A DNA stretch of 7,035 nt from DATGWF01 sp035299585 (GCA_035299585.1 DATGWF010000116.1:1-7035); one strand, 5' to 3'. Shown: positions 1 through 6,639, counted from the stretch's first letter. A program made the numbers and translations. The notes: generated by a model from the letters alone, not told the origin.

Positions 1-1
1 C

Positions 2-313
2 GGTGGCGTGAAAGTCAACCTCGGCGAGATTGAACGGTTTGCGACGGATACGGCCCGGGCGAGTGGGGCGGCCTGTGCCCTCGTGCCCTCCGCCAACGGA
101 GTACCCGATCTGGTCCTCCTGGTGGAGAATGTCGCCACGGACGACATGCGCGCGCTCGCTCAAGCCCTCGGGGAACGCTTCGGTGCGCTCACGCCGAAGG
201 TGCTCCTGACGGTCCCGTCAATACCGCGGAATGGGGCCGGAAAAATCGATCGGGCCGGCGTCGCCGAGTTGACCCGAACCGCGCTCGAGAACGGCACCGC
301 TCAGAGCAGGTAG
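2..313 (+). CDS. AMP-forming acyl-CoA synthetase / adenylating enzyme, C-terminal domain (5' end outside window)
   Basis: Only the last 103 residues are present; the frame is open to the left edge, so the GTG at position 8 is an internal valine and not a start. The visible part matches the small, mobile C-terminal domain of the ANL (acyl-CoA synthetase/NRPS adenylation) superfamily. GGVKVNLGEIE near the start corresponds to the A8-side motif, and IPRNGAGKIDR (about positions 215-250) is the A10 motif. Its lysine (codon 242-244) is the one that in this family catalyses acyl-adenylate formation. The spacing between the two motifs is short but normal. The gene converges on the hydrolase-aldehyde dehydrogenase gene and their 3' ends overlap by 13 nt. 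The substrate cannot be told without the large N-terminal domain; a CoA ligase for a small acid or an amino-acid-type adenylating enzyme are both possible. Confidence 0.85.
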   Translation, partial: GGVKVNLGEIERFATDTARASGAACALVPSANGVPDLVLLVENVATDDMRALAQALGERFGALTPKVLLTVPSIPRNGAGKIDRAGVAELTRTALENGTAQSR

Positions 314-2178
314 CGCGCCTGCAGCCGCGTATAGAAGTCGACATCCCAGCGGCCGTGTTCGGCGCCACCGAAGCCCGAGGCTTTCCAGCCACCGAAGGGC
401 GCGTCCGGATGCACCGGGACCGAAGCGGCGCCGGACTGCACGATGCCCACGCTCGCGGCAGCCGTGACGCGGTCAACAATCGACCGGTCATCCGAGCACA
501 CCGAGATGAGCAATCCCTGTTCGACGCCGTTGGCGAGCTCAATCGCCTCGTCAATCGAATCGGCAGTCTGAATGACGAGCACGGGTCCAAAAGTCTCCCG
601 TTGCACGAGCGGGTCGAGCGGGTCGCCGGCGACCGCAATGGTCGGCGGAATCCACCGCCCCTCGTTCGGATGCGTCGAGAGCTGCTCAACTCGAACGCCG
701 CGAGCGGTCGCGGCCGACAGTTCGACGCGCACGCGCTGGGCCGCCGCCTCGGACACGAGTGGACCGCACACCGTGTCTTCGTCCTCGGGTGCTCCCACCG
801 CAAGATCGGCGAGCGCGGATTTCAGTCCGGCGAGGATGCTGCTCTGCTCTGCTCGCGGGACGATCACGCGCCGAATGGCGGTGCAGCGCTGGCCGGCAAA
901 ACCGAACCCATTGTGGACAAGTGCCCGATACAGGGCCGTCGCGTCGTCGACCCCCCAGATAATCGCCGCGTTGTTCCCGCCGAGTTCGGCTCGAAGCGGC
1001 ACGAGTCGCTCCGCGCACGTGCGGGCGATGTCCCGCCCGGCCGGAATTGAACCGGTGAACGCGATCGCTCGGATATCGGGGTGCCGCGTGAGGGCGCGGC
1101 TCGCAGGCACGTCTGCGGGAGCGAGCATGACCACGCCCTCTGGCAATCCCGCATCTCTGAGGGCGGCGATGAGGGCGGCCGTGCTCTGCGGCGCGAACGG
1201 TGAGGGTTTCAGCACGACGGCGTTCCCGCACAGTAGCGCAGGAGCAATATTGCCGACGGGCAGGGCGATGGGATTGTTCCACGGCATGATCAGGCCGACC
1301 GTCCCGAGTGGTGCGCGGTGGGCCTCGATTCCGGGAGCGATGATCTCCGGTTCACGCAGTGCCGGCGCACACGAGTCGATGGCCGAGTCGATGTGGGCGA
1401 GTGCCCGCCGGACTTCGTCACGTGCGAACCGGATGGGTTTGCGCACGTCCCGAACGATTGCCTCGGCAATGGCGTCGCGGTGTTCGTTGATCACGGTTCG
1501 CCAGCTCGCGAGGAACGCAATCCGCTCGTCGAGAGGACGCGCGGCCCACGTCGATTGCGCGGCAACGGCGGACGCGAGGGCCCGCTCAACAGCGCTGGGC
1601 GCGACACTGTTTGCCGCGTTCGGCAACTCGGACGCGAGCTCGGCAATGCTCGCAAGCGTGACGAAGCGTTCGCTCATCCAAGCGAGAGACTCGGCGGCGT
1701 GCTCCGGCCGATTGGTCGCACACGCCTCCGGCACGACGACGACTCGAAGTCCGCGTTCGTAACAGTCGATCGCTGTCTGTCGAACGCACGCGTGGGTGTA
1801 GGCCCCGGCGACGATGACGGTATCGATTCGGTGGTGAATGAGCCACGACGCAAACTCCGGGTTTCCGAACGGGCTATAGAACTGCTTCGTGGTGCGGTGT
1901 TCGTGCGGACGCGGTTCGAGTTCGATCGGGGTGCCGGCTCCCGGTGTTCCCGCGACACATTTCGGTTGGGCGCGCCGATGCGGCATCGCGTCGCGGCCGT
2001 CCGGCGCGACCTCGGTATGGACGTGCACGATAGGGAGCTGAGCTTCTCGACAGGTCTCGAGCAGGGCACTCGCGCGATTAATCGCTCTGGCGCGCGCGGG
2101 TTCGAGATTGGACACGTCGAGGTAGTCGGCCTGCATGTCGACGAGCACGAGTGCTGCTCGACCGAGCTCGAGCGTCAT
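301..2178 (-). CDS. Fusion protein: isochorismatase-family cysteine hydrolase + aldehyde dehydrogenase
   Basis: The 625-aa product joins two complete enzymes. Residues 1-180 are an isochorismatase-like hydrolase with the Asp-Lys-Cys triad visible: D14 in VLVDMQADYL, K98 in TTKQFYSPF and C131 in GAYTHACVRQ. This family cleaves amides, ureides or vinyl ethers through a thioester. After a linker at about 183-200 comes an NAD(P)-dependent aldehyde dehydrogenase (about 200-625): PWNNP with N301, K324 in VVLKPS, FTGS at 374-377, general base E398 in ELGGNN, nucleophile C432 in GQRCTA, E528 in ETFGP and PFGGWKASG near the end. The GQRCTA and FYTRLQ features recall alpha-ketoglutarate-semialdehyde-type ALDHs, but specificity is not readable. 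The ATG start overlaps the stop of the upstream dehydrogenase as ATGA, implying translational coupling. Both active sites look intact. It is probably cytosolic, as no signal peptide or membrane segment is seen. The order hydrolase then ALDH suggests that the hydrolase product, or a partner metabolite, is an aldehyde (inference). Confidence 0.92.
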   Translation of the reverse strand: MTLELGRAALVLVDMQADYLDVSNLEPARARAINRASALLETCREAQLPIVHVHTEVAPDGRDAMPHRRAQPKCVAGTPGAGTPIELEPRPHEHRTTKQFYSPFGNPEFASWLIHHRIDTVIVAGAYTHACVRQTAIDCYERGLRVVVVPEACATNRPEHAAESLAWMSERFVTLASIAELASELPNAANSVAPSAVERALASAVAAQSTWAARPLDERIAFLASWRTVINEHRDAIAEAIVRDVRKPIRFARDEVRRALAHIDSAIDSCAPALREPEIIAPGIEAHRAPLGTVGLIMPWNNPIALPVGNIAPALLCGNAVVLKPSPFAPQSTAALIAALRDAGLPEGVVMLAPADVPASRALTRHPDIRAIAFTGSIPAGRDIARTCAERLVPLRAELGGNNAAIIWGVDDATALYRALVHNGFGFAGQRCTAIRRVIVPRAEQSSILAGLKSALADLAVGAPEDEDTVCGPLVSEAAAQRVRVELSAATARGVRVEQLSTHPNEGRWIPPTIAVAGDPLDPLVQRETFGPVLVIQTADSIDEAIELANGVEQGLLISVCSDDRSIVDRVTAAASVGIVQSGAASVPVHPDAPFGGWKASGFGGAEHGRWDVDFYTRLQARYLL

Positions 2179-3269
2179 GAGTGCCGATCCTCAATCTCGC
2201 GACATACCTCGTCGATGAACGCCGAGGTTCCAACGACCGTTGAGTCGTTGCTGGCGATGTCGGCGGTGCGGATCCCACGGACAAGAACTCCGGCGATTGC
2301 GGCCCGCAAGCGGCGAGCGGCCTCTGCGCGCTCGAGAGACCGTTCAAGCAGCCAGGCGAGACTGGAGAGGTGACCGATGGGGTTGGCGACATCCCGACCG
2401 GCCAAATCGTATGCCGCGCCGTGCGCCGTTTGATAGACGGCGAAGCCGTCGAGCGCGAAGTTGGCGGAGAAGCTCAGCCCTCGCGAACCGAGCGCGATCG
2501 CCGCGGTGTCGCCGAGGACGTCGCCGAACATGTTCGGAGACACAATGACGTCGAATTGGCGCGGGTCGCTCGCGAGCTGATAGCAGGCATTGTCAACCTC
2601 CAGGAAGCGCAGCTCGACCGCATCGGCCGCGCGCTCGGTCGCGACCTCCGACCAGAGCGCACTGATAGTGGGGATGCCGCCGGGCTTTGTGACGACGGTG
2701 AGTTGACCGCGGCGCGCAGCCGCCTGCGCCACTGCGACGTCGATCACCGCGACTATCTGGCTGCGCTCGTACTGGAAGCGATGGGCTGCGACATCGCCGT
2801 CGTGTTCCCACAACGCTTCGCCCTGATAGAGACCGCCGCTGTTGTCCCGGACCAGCAGCACGTCGGCGTTTGCGACCCGTTCGGGTCGGAGGAGTGAAGC
2901 GTCGGCGAGTGCCGCGAGCGGTTGCACGGGAGTGAGCTTGACGAACAGGCCGCCCCAGCGTCGAAGGTCGTACACGAAACGCCCACCCGCGGGCCCGTGG
3001 AGCACCGGAATCCCGGCGGTCCGGCACCCGGTGTACCAGTCGGTGAGCTCGCTCGTGAGCGGGAGCGAACCGTCGGAGACGCGCTCAAGCGGCGGGCCGT
3101 ACACGCGCCGAATCGCTTGCTCGCCAGTCGCCTCGAGGGCGTCGAGCACCCGCTCGGCGGCACGCGTGAGCTCTGGACCGATTCCCTCTCCCGGGATGAG
3201 TCCGAGCGTGCTGGGTCCGGCCGAAACGACTGCGGCACTGGGCACGGCGTCGGGGAGGCTGGACTGCAT
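2175..3269 (-). CDS. Isocitrate/isopropylmalate dehydrogenase family protein, divergent, NAD-type
   Basis: With the start at 3269 the product is 364 aa, the usual length of the family (NAD(P)-dependent oxidative decarboxylation of 2-hydroxy-3-carboxy acids). Visible in order: GEGIGPE (27-33, normally GDGIGPE), LRR with R103, VRDNSGGLYQG with R141 and Y148, K195 in VVTKPGG, D226 in EVDNACYQL, FGDVLGD with metal-ligand aspartates D250 and D254, and HGAAYDLAG (283-291). D288 in the last motif sits where isopropylmalate dehydrogenases hold the NAD ribose, so NAD+ is predicted. Two conserved positions differ: the arginine of the NLRP motif is T113 (KLTP), and the asparagine after the catalytic lysine (KAN) is glycine (KPGG). 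The substrate therefore probably differs from isopropylmalate or isocitrate. A longer frame reaches an ATG at 3320, but a -10 box 7 nt before the ATG at 3269 favours the shorter, leaderless form. It is the first gene of an operon with the hydrolase-ALDH fusion (4-nt overlap). Confidence 0.88.
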   Translation of the reverse strand: MQSSLPDAVPSAAVVSAGPSTLGLIPGEGIGPELTRAAERVLDALEATGEQAIRRVYGPPLERVSDGSLPLTSELTDWYTGCRTAGIPVLHGPAGGRFVYDLRRWGGLFVKLTPVQPLAALADASLLRPERVANADVLLVRDNSGGLYQGEALWEHDGDVAAHRFQYERSQIVAVIDVAVAQAAARRGQLTVVTKPGGIPTISALWSEVATERAADAVELRFLEVDNACYQLASDPRQFDVIVSPNMFGDVLGDTAAIALGSRGLSFSANFALDGFAVYQTAHGAAYDLAGRDVANPIGHLSSLAWLLERSLERAEAARRLRAAIAGVLVRGIRTADIASNDSTVVGTSAFIDEVCREIEDRHS

Positions 3270-3276
3270 ACCGCCA

Positions 3277-3304
3277 ACGCTAGCAGCGGCGAGCATGAGT
3301 CCAA
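3277..3304 (-). promoter_or_regulatory. Promoter of the dehydrogenase / hydrolase-ALDH operon (leaderless type)
   Basis: On the minus strand, TTGGAC (3304-3299) is followed after 16 nt by TAGCGT (3282-3277), a TANNNT -10 box. The -10 box ends 7 nt before the ATG at 3269, so transcription would begin at or next to the start codon. No Shine-Dalgarno sequence is seen before this ATG, nor a good one before the alternative upstream ATGs at 3320, 3308 and 3296. This agrees with leaderless translation, common in actinobacteria, and decides the start chosen for the dehydrogenase. The -35 match is partial. Confidence 0.5.
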
Positions 3305-3382
3305 CCATTACGCGAGGCATGCGACGTGTGGCCGTCGTGCGGCTGCGCGGCGGGGCAAACGATTGCTCGGATGGCCGCCGGG

Positions 3383-3388
3383 TAGCAT
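3383..3388 (+). promoter_or_regulatory. -10 box of yajQ, probable leaderless transcript
   Basis: TAGCAT (TANNNT) ends 6 nt before the yajQ ATG at 3395, and no Shine-Dalgarno sequence precedes that ATG. The transcript would then start at, or within a base of, the start codon. No convincing -35 is present at 16-18 nt spacing; TTGCTC at 3363-3368 is only 14 nt upstream of the -10. It faces the divergent operon promoter across a gap of 125 nt. Confidence 0.42.
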
Positions 3389-3394
3389 GGCCTC

Positions 3395-3883
3395 ATGGCA
3401 GATTCATCGTTCGATATCGTCAGCAAAGTCGACAAGATGGAGGCAGACAACGCCCTCAATCAGGCCAAGAAAGAGGTCGAGCAGCGCTACGACTTCAAGG
3501 GCGTCGGCGCATCCATCGACTGGTCGGGCGAGAAGATTCTGATCAAGGCCAACTCGGACGAGCGCGCTCTCGCTGTGCTGGATGTCTTCCAGTCCAAGCT
3601 GGTGAAGCGCGGCATCTCGCTGAAGTCGCTCGACGCCGGTGAGCCCTACGCTTCCGGCAAGGAGTTCCGCATCGAGGCCAGCCTGAAGAATGGCATCGAT
3701 AGCGACCAGGCCAAGAAGATCTCAAAGATTATCCGCGAAGAGGGACCGAAGTCGGTCAAGTCGCAGATTCAGGGCGACGAGCTTCGTGTCACGAGCAAGA
3801 GCCGTGATGACCTCCAGGAGACCATGGCGTTGCTCAAGAACAGCAAGCTCGACATCGACCTGCAGTTCACCAACTACCGCTAG
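3395..3883 (+). CDS. yajQ: YajQ family cyclic-di-GMP-binding / nucleotide-binding protein (UPF0234)
   Basis: The 162-aa product is full length for the YajQ family, which is built of two ferredoxin-like domains. Family signatures are SFDIVSKVD (5-13) near the N-terminus, RYDFKG (31-36), KRGISLKSLD (71-80), VKSQIQGDELRVTSKSRDDLQ (121-141, with basic residues K122, R131, K135 and R137) and the C-terminal DLQFTNYR. Established knowledge: YajQ proteins bind nucleotides or RNA, and in Xanthomonas a member binds cyclic di-GMP and works with a transcription factor. The role in actinobacteria is not settled, so the c-di-GMP label here is by family only. The close agreement with what I recall of Micrococcales YajQ proteins is the best taxonomic clue in the window. 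The gene is monocistronic: divergent from the dehydrogenase operon and convergent with the ABC operon, 23 nt from its last stop. Confidence 0.96.
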   Translation: MADSSFDIVSKVDKMEADNALNQAKKEVEQRYDFKGVGASIDWSGEKILIKANSDERALAVLDVFQSKLVKRGISLKSLDAGEPYASGKEFRIEASLKNGIDSDQAKKISKIIREEGPKSVKSQIQGDELRVTSKSRDDLQETMALLKNSKLDIDLQFTNYR

Positions 3884-3887
3884 CAGA

Positions 3888-3903
3888 GTCCGCTGTATCG
3901 GAC
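3888..3903. terminator. Small hairpin between the converging yajQ and ABC permease genes
   Basis: GTCCG (3888-3892), a 6-nt loop and CGGAC (3899-3903) form a perfect 5-bp stem in the 23-nt gap between two converging stop codons. The position suits a bidirectional terminator. The stem is short and no run of T follows on either strand, so it may do little on its own. Confidence 0.22.
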
Positions 3904-3906
3904 GAG

Positions 3907-4677
3907 CTATGCGGGAGTCCGCCGCGATTTACGCACGAGTGTGGCAAGCACGACACCACACACGAGCCAGACTCCACCGAGAATCGCGGCTGTCCCGAAT
4001 GCTGCAATGAGCTGGGCGAGTTCCCCATGCCGAGCCCATTCACGCAGGCCTGAAATAAGCGTGGTACCTGGCAGGGCCAGCGCGATGGCTTGAACTGGCG
4101 CTGGCAACAGCGCAATAGGGGCAATGGCACCCATCACTGCGGGAAGGAACAGCTCGACGATGTTCGCGAGCACCAGTGGATCCTTCATCATCTGGCTGAC
4201 GAGCCCGACGACGTACCCGACACTCACGGATGTCACACCCGCTAGGACGACGGCAACGAGGTTCCACGCGGTGCTCGGCTGATTGAGCTGACCACCGAGA
4301 GCCGGCAGGAAGAGGCTTCCGGAAAGTGCCGAGGCGGTACCCACGAAGGCAAGGACTGCCGCACGACCGAGCCATGCGGCGACGCTCCCCCGGGTGGCGA
4401 CAATGAGGTAGGGAACCGTCCCGTGCATCTGATCCTGGAGCGCCAACATAGCCCCGGACACAACAGCTGCCGTTGATCCGACGGCAACTCCGGCGATCCA
4501 GCTGCTCTCTGGGGAGAGTCGCTGAAGATTTCCACCAGCAGCCAGAAGGAGATACAACGCGGTCATTGCCCAGGGTGCAATCACTATTCGAACGAGCGCT
4601 GCCGGGACGGAGCTGAACTCGGCGAGAGACGCCGCGGCGATCCGGCCGCTCATCGAAATCACGGTCGACCAAGTCAC
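3907..4677 (-). CDS. ABC-2 type exporter permease, second subunit
   Basis: Starting at the GTG at 4677, the product is 256 aa, close to its 253-aa partner. The reading frame stays open upstream to 4917, but that stretch lies wholly inside the previous gene and encodes a basic, non-membrane sequence, so it is not part of the protein. The chosen GTG shares bases with the upstream stop (GTGA), the same coupling as the ATGA joint between the first two genes. An ATG at 4653 is the alternative. About six hydrophobic segments are seen, near residues 25-48, 60-80, 102-122, 138-162, 170-192 and 222-247, with a basic tail KSRRTPA. QDQMHGTVPYLIVATRG (about 81-97), after the second segment, resembles the cytoplasmic coupling loop of ABC-2 permeases (ERGTLE-like). 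It should pair with the other permease to form the membrane channel. The substrate is unknown. Confidence 0.83.
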   Translation of the reverse strand: MTWSTVISMSGRIAAASLAEFSSVPAALVRIVIAPWAMTALYLLLAAGGNLQRLSPESSWIAGVAVGSTAAVVSGAMLALQDQMHGTVPYLIVATRGSVAAWLGRAAVLAFVGTASALSGSLFLPALGGQLNQPSTAWNLVAVVLAGVTSVSVGYVVGLVSQMMKDPLVLANIVELFLPAVMGAIAPIALLPAPVQAIALALPGTTLISGLREWARHGELAQLIAAFGTAAILGGVWLVCGVVLATLVRKSRRTPA

Positions 4678-5435
4678 TGTGTGAACCCAAACGTGCCGGT
4701 CCGATACGCATTTCCAGCGGCGCGACCTATCGCGCGAAATCCTAACCCTGCCCAAATTGCGGAGACGAGGAGCGCCAGCATTCCCAGAGGAATAGCGGCA
4801 GCGAGCGAACCTTGCTGTGCCACGCCCACTGCAAGCGTGAGAGGAAACAGAGACGCCACGAGGCGAAGTGGTTCTGGAAACGCCGCAAGCGGCACGATGA
4901 GGCCCGACAGGAGCCATACCGGGATGAGCAGAAGCGGTTCGAACGCCGTAGCGTTCCGTGACGCAATGAAGATGGCTGAAACGGCCAGGCTACTTGACGC
5001 GCACGATATGAGCACGAGCACCAGGCCAAGAACGCTTTCGGGTGTGACGCGAATCGACCCGCTGAACAACTGGAGCCCGAGGGAAATCGGTATCGCGATA
5101 ATGCCGAGCAGCGAGGCGGAAGCGGGAGTGAGTGCCAACGCGAAGCCGGGCCGAAGTGGTGCGACCGCGAGCGGCTCGAGAGTTCCTTGAAAACGCTGGT
5201 AACCGATGATGCCCACGGCTGTGGTGGTGGTTGCCCAGATTCCGGCGGTTGATGCGGTGAACCACTCGGTGCCAAGGAGATCCCTGCCCTGAGCCGCCTG
5301 TCCGAGTGCTAGGAACACGAAGAATGCGATTGGGCTGAGGAGTGCGTTGTGCAAGAAGAACGGCGTCCGGACAAGGGACGCAATTTCGAATCGCACGATG
5401 GCGGGGGCTACGCCGAGTGAACGTTGTTCGGTCAT
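4674..5435 (-). CDS. ABC-2 type exporter permease, first subunit
   Basis: The 253-aa membrane protein follows the ATPase gene with an ATGA overlap. About six hydrophobic segments lie near residues 28-48, 60-80, 98-122, 134-158, 165-188 and 211-236. YQRFQGTLEPLAVAPLRPG (79-97) is the family's cytoplasmic coupling loop (compare RQRGTLE...AP), and WLLSGLIVPLAAFPEPLR (174-191) matches the LSG-x-x-x-PL-x-x-x-P signature found before the last helix in ABC-2/DrrB-like permeases. The short hydrophilic N-terminus (MTEQRSLGVAPAIVRFE) would be cytoplasmic. Together with the second permease it probably forms a heterodimer powered by the upstream ATPase. Family members export antibiotics, lipids, teichoic acid or sodium; nothing here tells which. 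Confidence 0.9.
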   Translation of the reverse strand: MTEQRSLGVAPAIVRFEIASLVRTPFFLHNALLSPIAFFVFLALGQAAQGRDLLGTEWFTASTAGIWATTTTAVGIIGYQRFQGTLEPLAVAPLRPGFALALTPASASLLGIIAIPISLGLQLFSGSIRVTPESVLGLVLVLISCASSSLAVSAIFIASRNATAFEPLLLIPVWLLSGLIVPLAAFPEPLRLVASLFPLTLAVGVAQQGSLAAAIPLGMLALLVSAIWAGLGFRAIGRAAGNAYRTGTFGFTQ

Positions 5436-6397
5436 GGCTCGACACCCGGTGGCGAGGACGTGATGGCAAGGTAGAGCTCTTCAAGTGTGGGCTTGCGAGT
5501 CCAGATTTCGCTGTCGCCCGCGAGCGCAGACACCGCGGAGGCATGCAGCGCGATGTCCTCTTCTCGCCGCCAAAAGACATCGATGCTGACCGAGGATTCG
5601 CCTTCGCGAATGGTGACTGCCGCCCGTTCACGCAGGAACGCAAGCGGGCCGGCTGTCTCAGAGCCGAGCCGTTTGACGCGAAGGGTCGATATGCGTTCGA
5701 ATGCTGCGTGTCGCGAGATTTCCTCAGCAGTCCCGTGCGCAAGGAGTTGCCCGCGTGCAACGACGAGTAAGCGGTCGGCGCACATTTCGGCGTCAGTCAT
5801 CGAGTGCGTGGTGAACAGAATCCCTGCCCCAGCATCACGAAGATGACAAATGAGTGCACGCAATTCGTACGCACTCTCAATGTCAAGGCCGCTGGACGGT
5901 TCGTCGAGGATGAGCAATGCGGGTCGATGAACGATGGCGCGCGCGATATGGAGCCGCTGTTTCATGCCTTTTGAGAGTTGTTCAACGGGCCGATTCGCAA
6001 CGTCCGACAGTCGAACGGTATCGAGAGCGTTCTGAACTCTCGCATCAACGTCGCGACGCGCGACGCCTTGGATTCGGGCAAAGAAGCGAAGGTTTGAGAG
6101 CGCACTGGATCGCATGTAGAACCCTCGTTCCCCGCCGAGCGCGAGTCCAAGCCGAGCTCGAGCAGCACGGGCATCACGGTCCGCGTCGAAGCCCGCGATG
6201 GTGATCCGACCGGTCGATGCGGCGAGGAGAGTCGATGCCATCTTGACGGTCGTTGTTTTTCCGGCACCGTTCGGCCCCAACAGGCAAACGGTCTCGCCTG
6301 ACTCCACCGTGAAGCTGAGGTCTGTGACGGCTTGGACGGTTTCACCTCGCGTCCGAAAAGTCCTCGAGACTCCTTCGAATGTCAGTGCCTCAGTCAT
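5432..6397 (-). CDS. ABC transporter ATP-binding protein, DrrA/NatA-like
   Basis: The start is the ATG at 6397 (321 aa). The frame runs ten codons further to a TTG at 6427, but no support for that start is seen. The ribosome site before 6397 is weak (AAGG only 3 nt away). Motifs: Walker A GPNGAGKT (41-48), signature LSKGMKQR (141-148, the LSKGM form typical of DrrA/NatA-type exporters rather than LSGGQ), Walker B LLILDEP (161-167), D-loop SSGLD and switch histidine H198 in TTHSM. The Q-loop position reads GGERGFY in place of a plain glutamine, a variant seen in this subfamily. An 80-residue C-terminal extension follows and ends in KPTLEELYLAIT, matching the PTLE-D-x-F-L tail of multidrug-type ATPases. 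It is the first gene of the three-gene exporter operon and overlaps the next by ATGA. It acts at the inner face of the membrane. Confidence 0.95.
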   Translation of the reverse strand: MTEALTFEGVSRTFRTRGETVQAVTDLSFTVESGETVCLLGPNGAGKTTTVKMASTLLAASTGRITIAGFDADRDARAARARLGLALGGERGFYMRSSALSNLRFFARIQGVARRDVDARVQNALDTVRLSDVANRPVEQLSKGMKQRLHIARAIVHRPALLILDEPSSGLDIESAYELRALICHLRDAGAGILFTTHSMTDAEMCADRLLVVARGQLLAHGTAEEISRHAAFERISTLRVKRLGSETAGPLAFLRERAAVTIREGESSVSIDVFWRREEDIALHASAVSALAGDSEIWTRKPTLEELYLAITSSPPGVEP

Positions 6398-6536
6398 CTG
6401 CCTTGCTCTCGTTTCGCCCGCAACCAATCAACCGGTGAATGCATGAGTTACGACGATTCAGCGGGGACATTTCCGCTTGACGCGAGGCCATCCACGACGG
6501 CCACGGGTTCCGTCATTCAGTGGTTCTTTCAAGACG

Positions 6537-6561
6537 AACCGAGTGCGAAAGGCACTCGGTT
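6537..6561 (-). terminator. Strong hairpin, possible terminator or attenuator before the ABC operon
   Basis: AACCGAGTGC (6537-6546) and GCACTCGGTT (6552-6561) are perfect reverse complements around the 5-nt loop GAAAG. On the minus strand the stem ends in GGTT and is followed by CGTCTT, a weak U-rich tail; on the plus strand it is followed by GAGCGTC. It therefore suits termination of minus-strand transcripts coming from the alpha/beta hydrolase, 157 nt past that stop and 140 nt before the ATPase start. The tail is poor for a textbook intrinsic terminator, so an operator or attenuator role is also possible. Confidence 0.4.
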
Positions 6562-6639
6562 GAGCGTCGAAAGTACGTCGAAAAGCCAGTCGAGCGGAGA
6601 TACCTTCCACAGTTCACTGATGGTGGCTCCGATTTCGCT

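Noticed and set aside
572..1762. 396-codon open frame on the plus strand
   Set aside because: It lies wholly antisense to the fusion gene, has no family resemblance and is low-complexity (Ser/Arg/Ala-rich), as expected of shadow frames in GC-rich DNA.
1318..2373. 351-codon open frame on the plus strand
   Set aside because: Antisense to the hydrolase domain and the dehydrogenase tail; Arg-rich sequence with no recognisable domain.
3270..3320. N-terminal extension of the dehydrogenase from the ATG at 3320 (a short hydrophobic stretch resembling a signal peptide)
   Set aside because: No ribosome site precedes it, the family is cytosolic, and the promoter elements fall inside this stretch with a -10 box 7 nt before the ATG at 3269.
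3911..3922. GCGG/CCGC 4-bp hairpin near the end of the second permease
   Set aside because: Too short to mean anything in GC-rich coding sequence.
4678..4917. 80-residue N-terminal extension of the second permease
   Set aside because: It overlaps the first permease completely and is basic and non-membrane; the GTGA overlap gives a natural start.
6398..6427. Ten-codon extension of the ATPase to a TTG start
   Set aside because: ABC ATPases of this kind begin just before the first strand (here MTEALTFEGV), and nothing supports the TTG.
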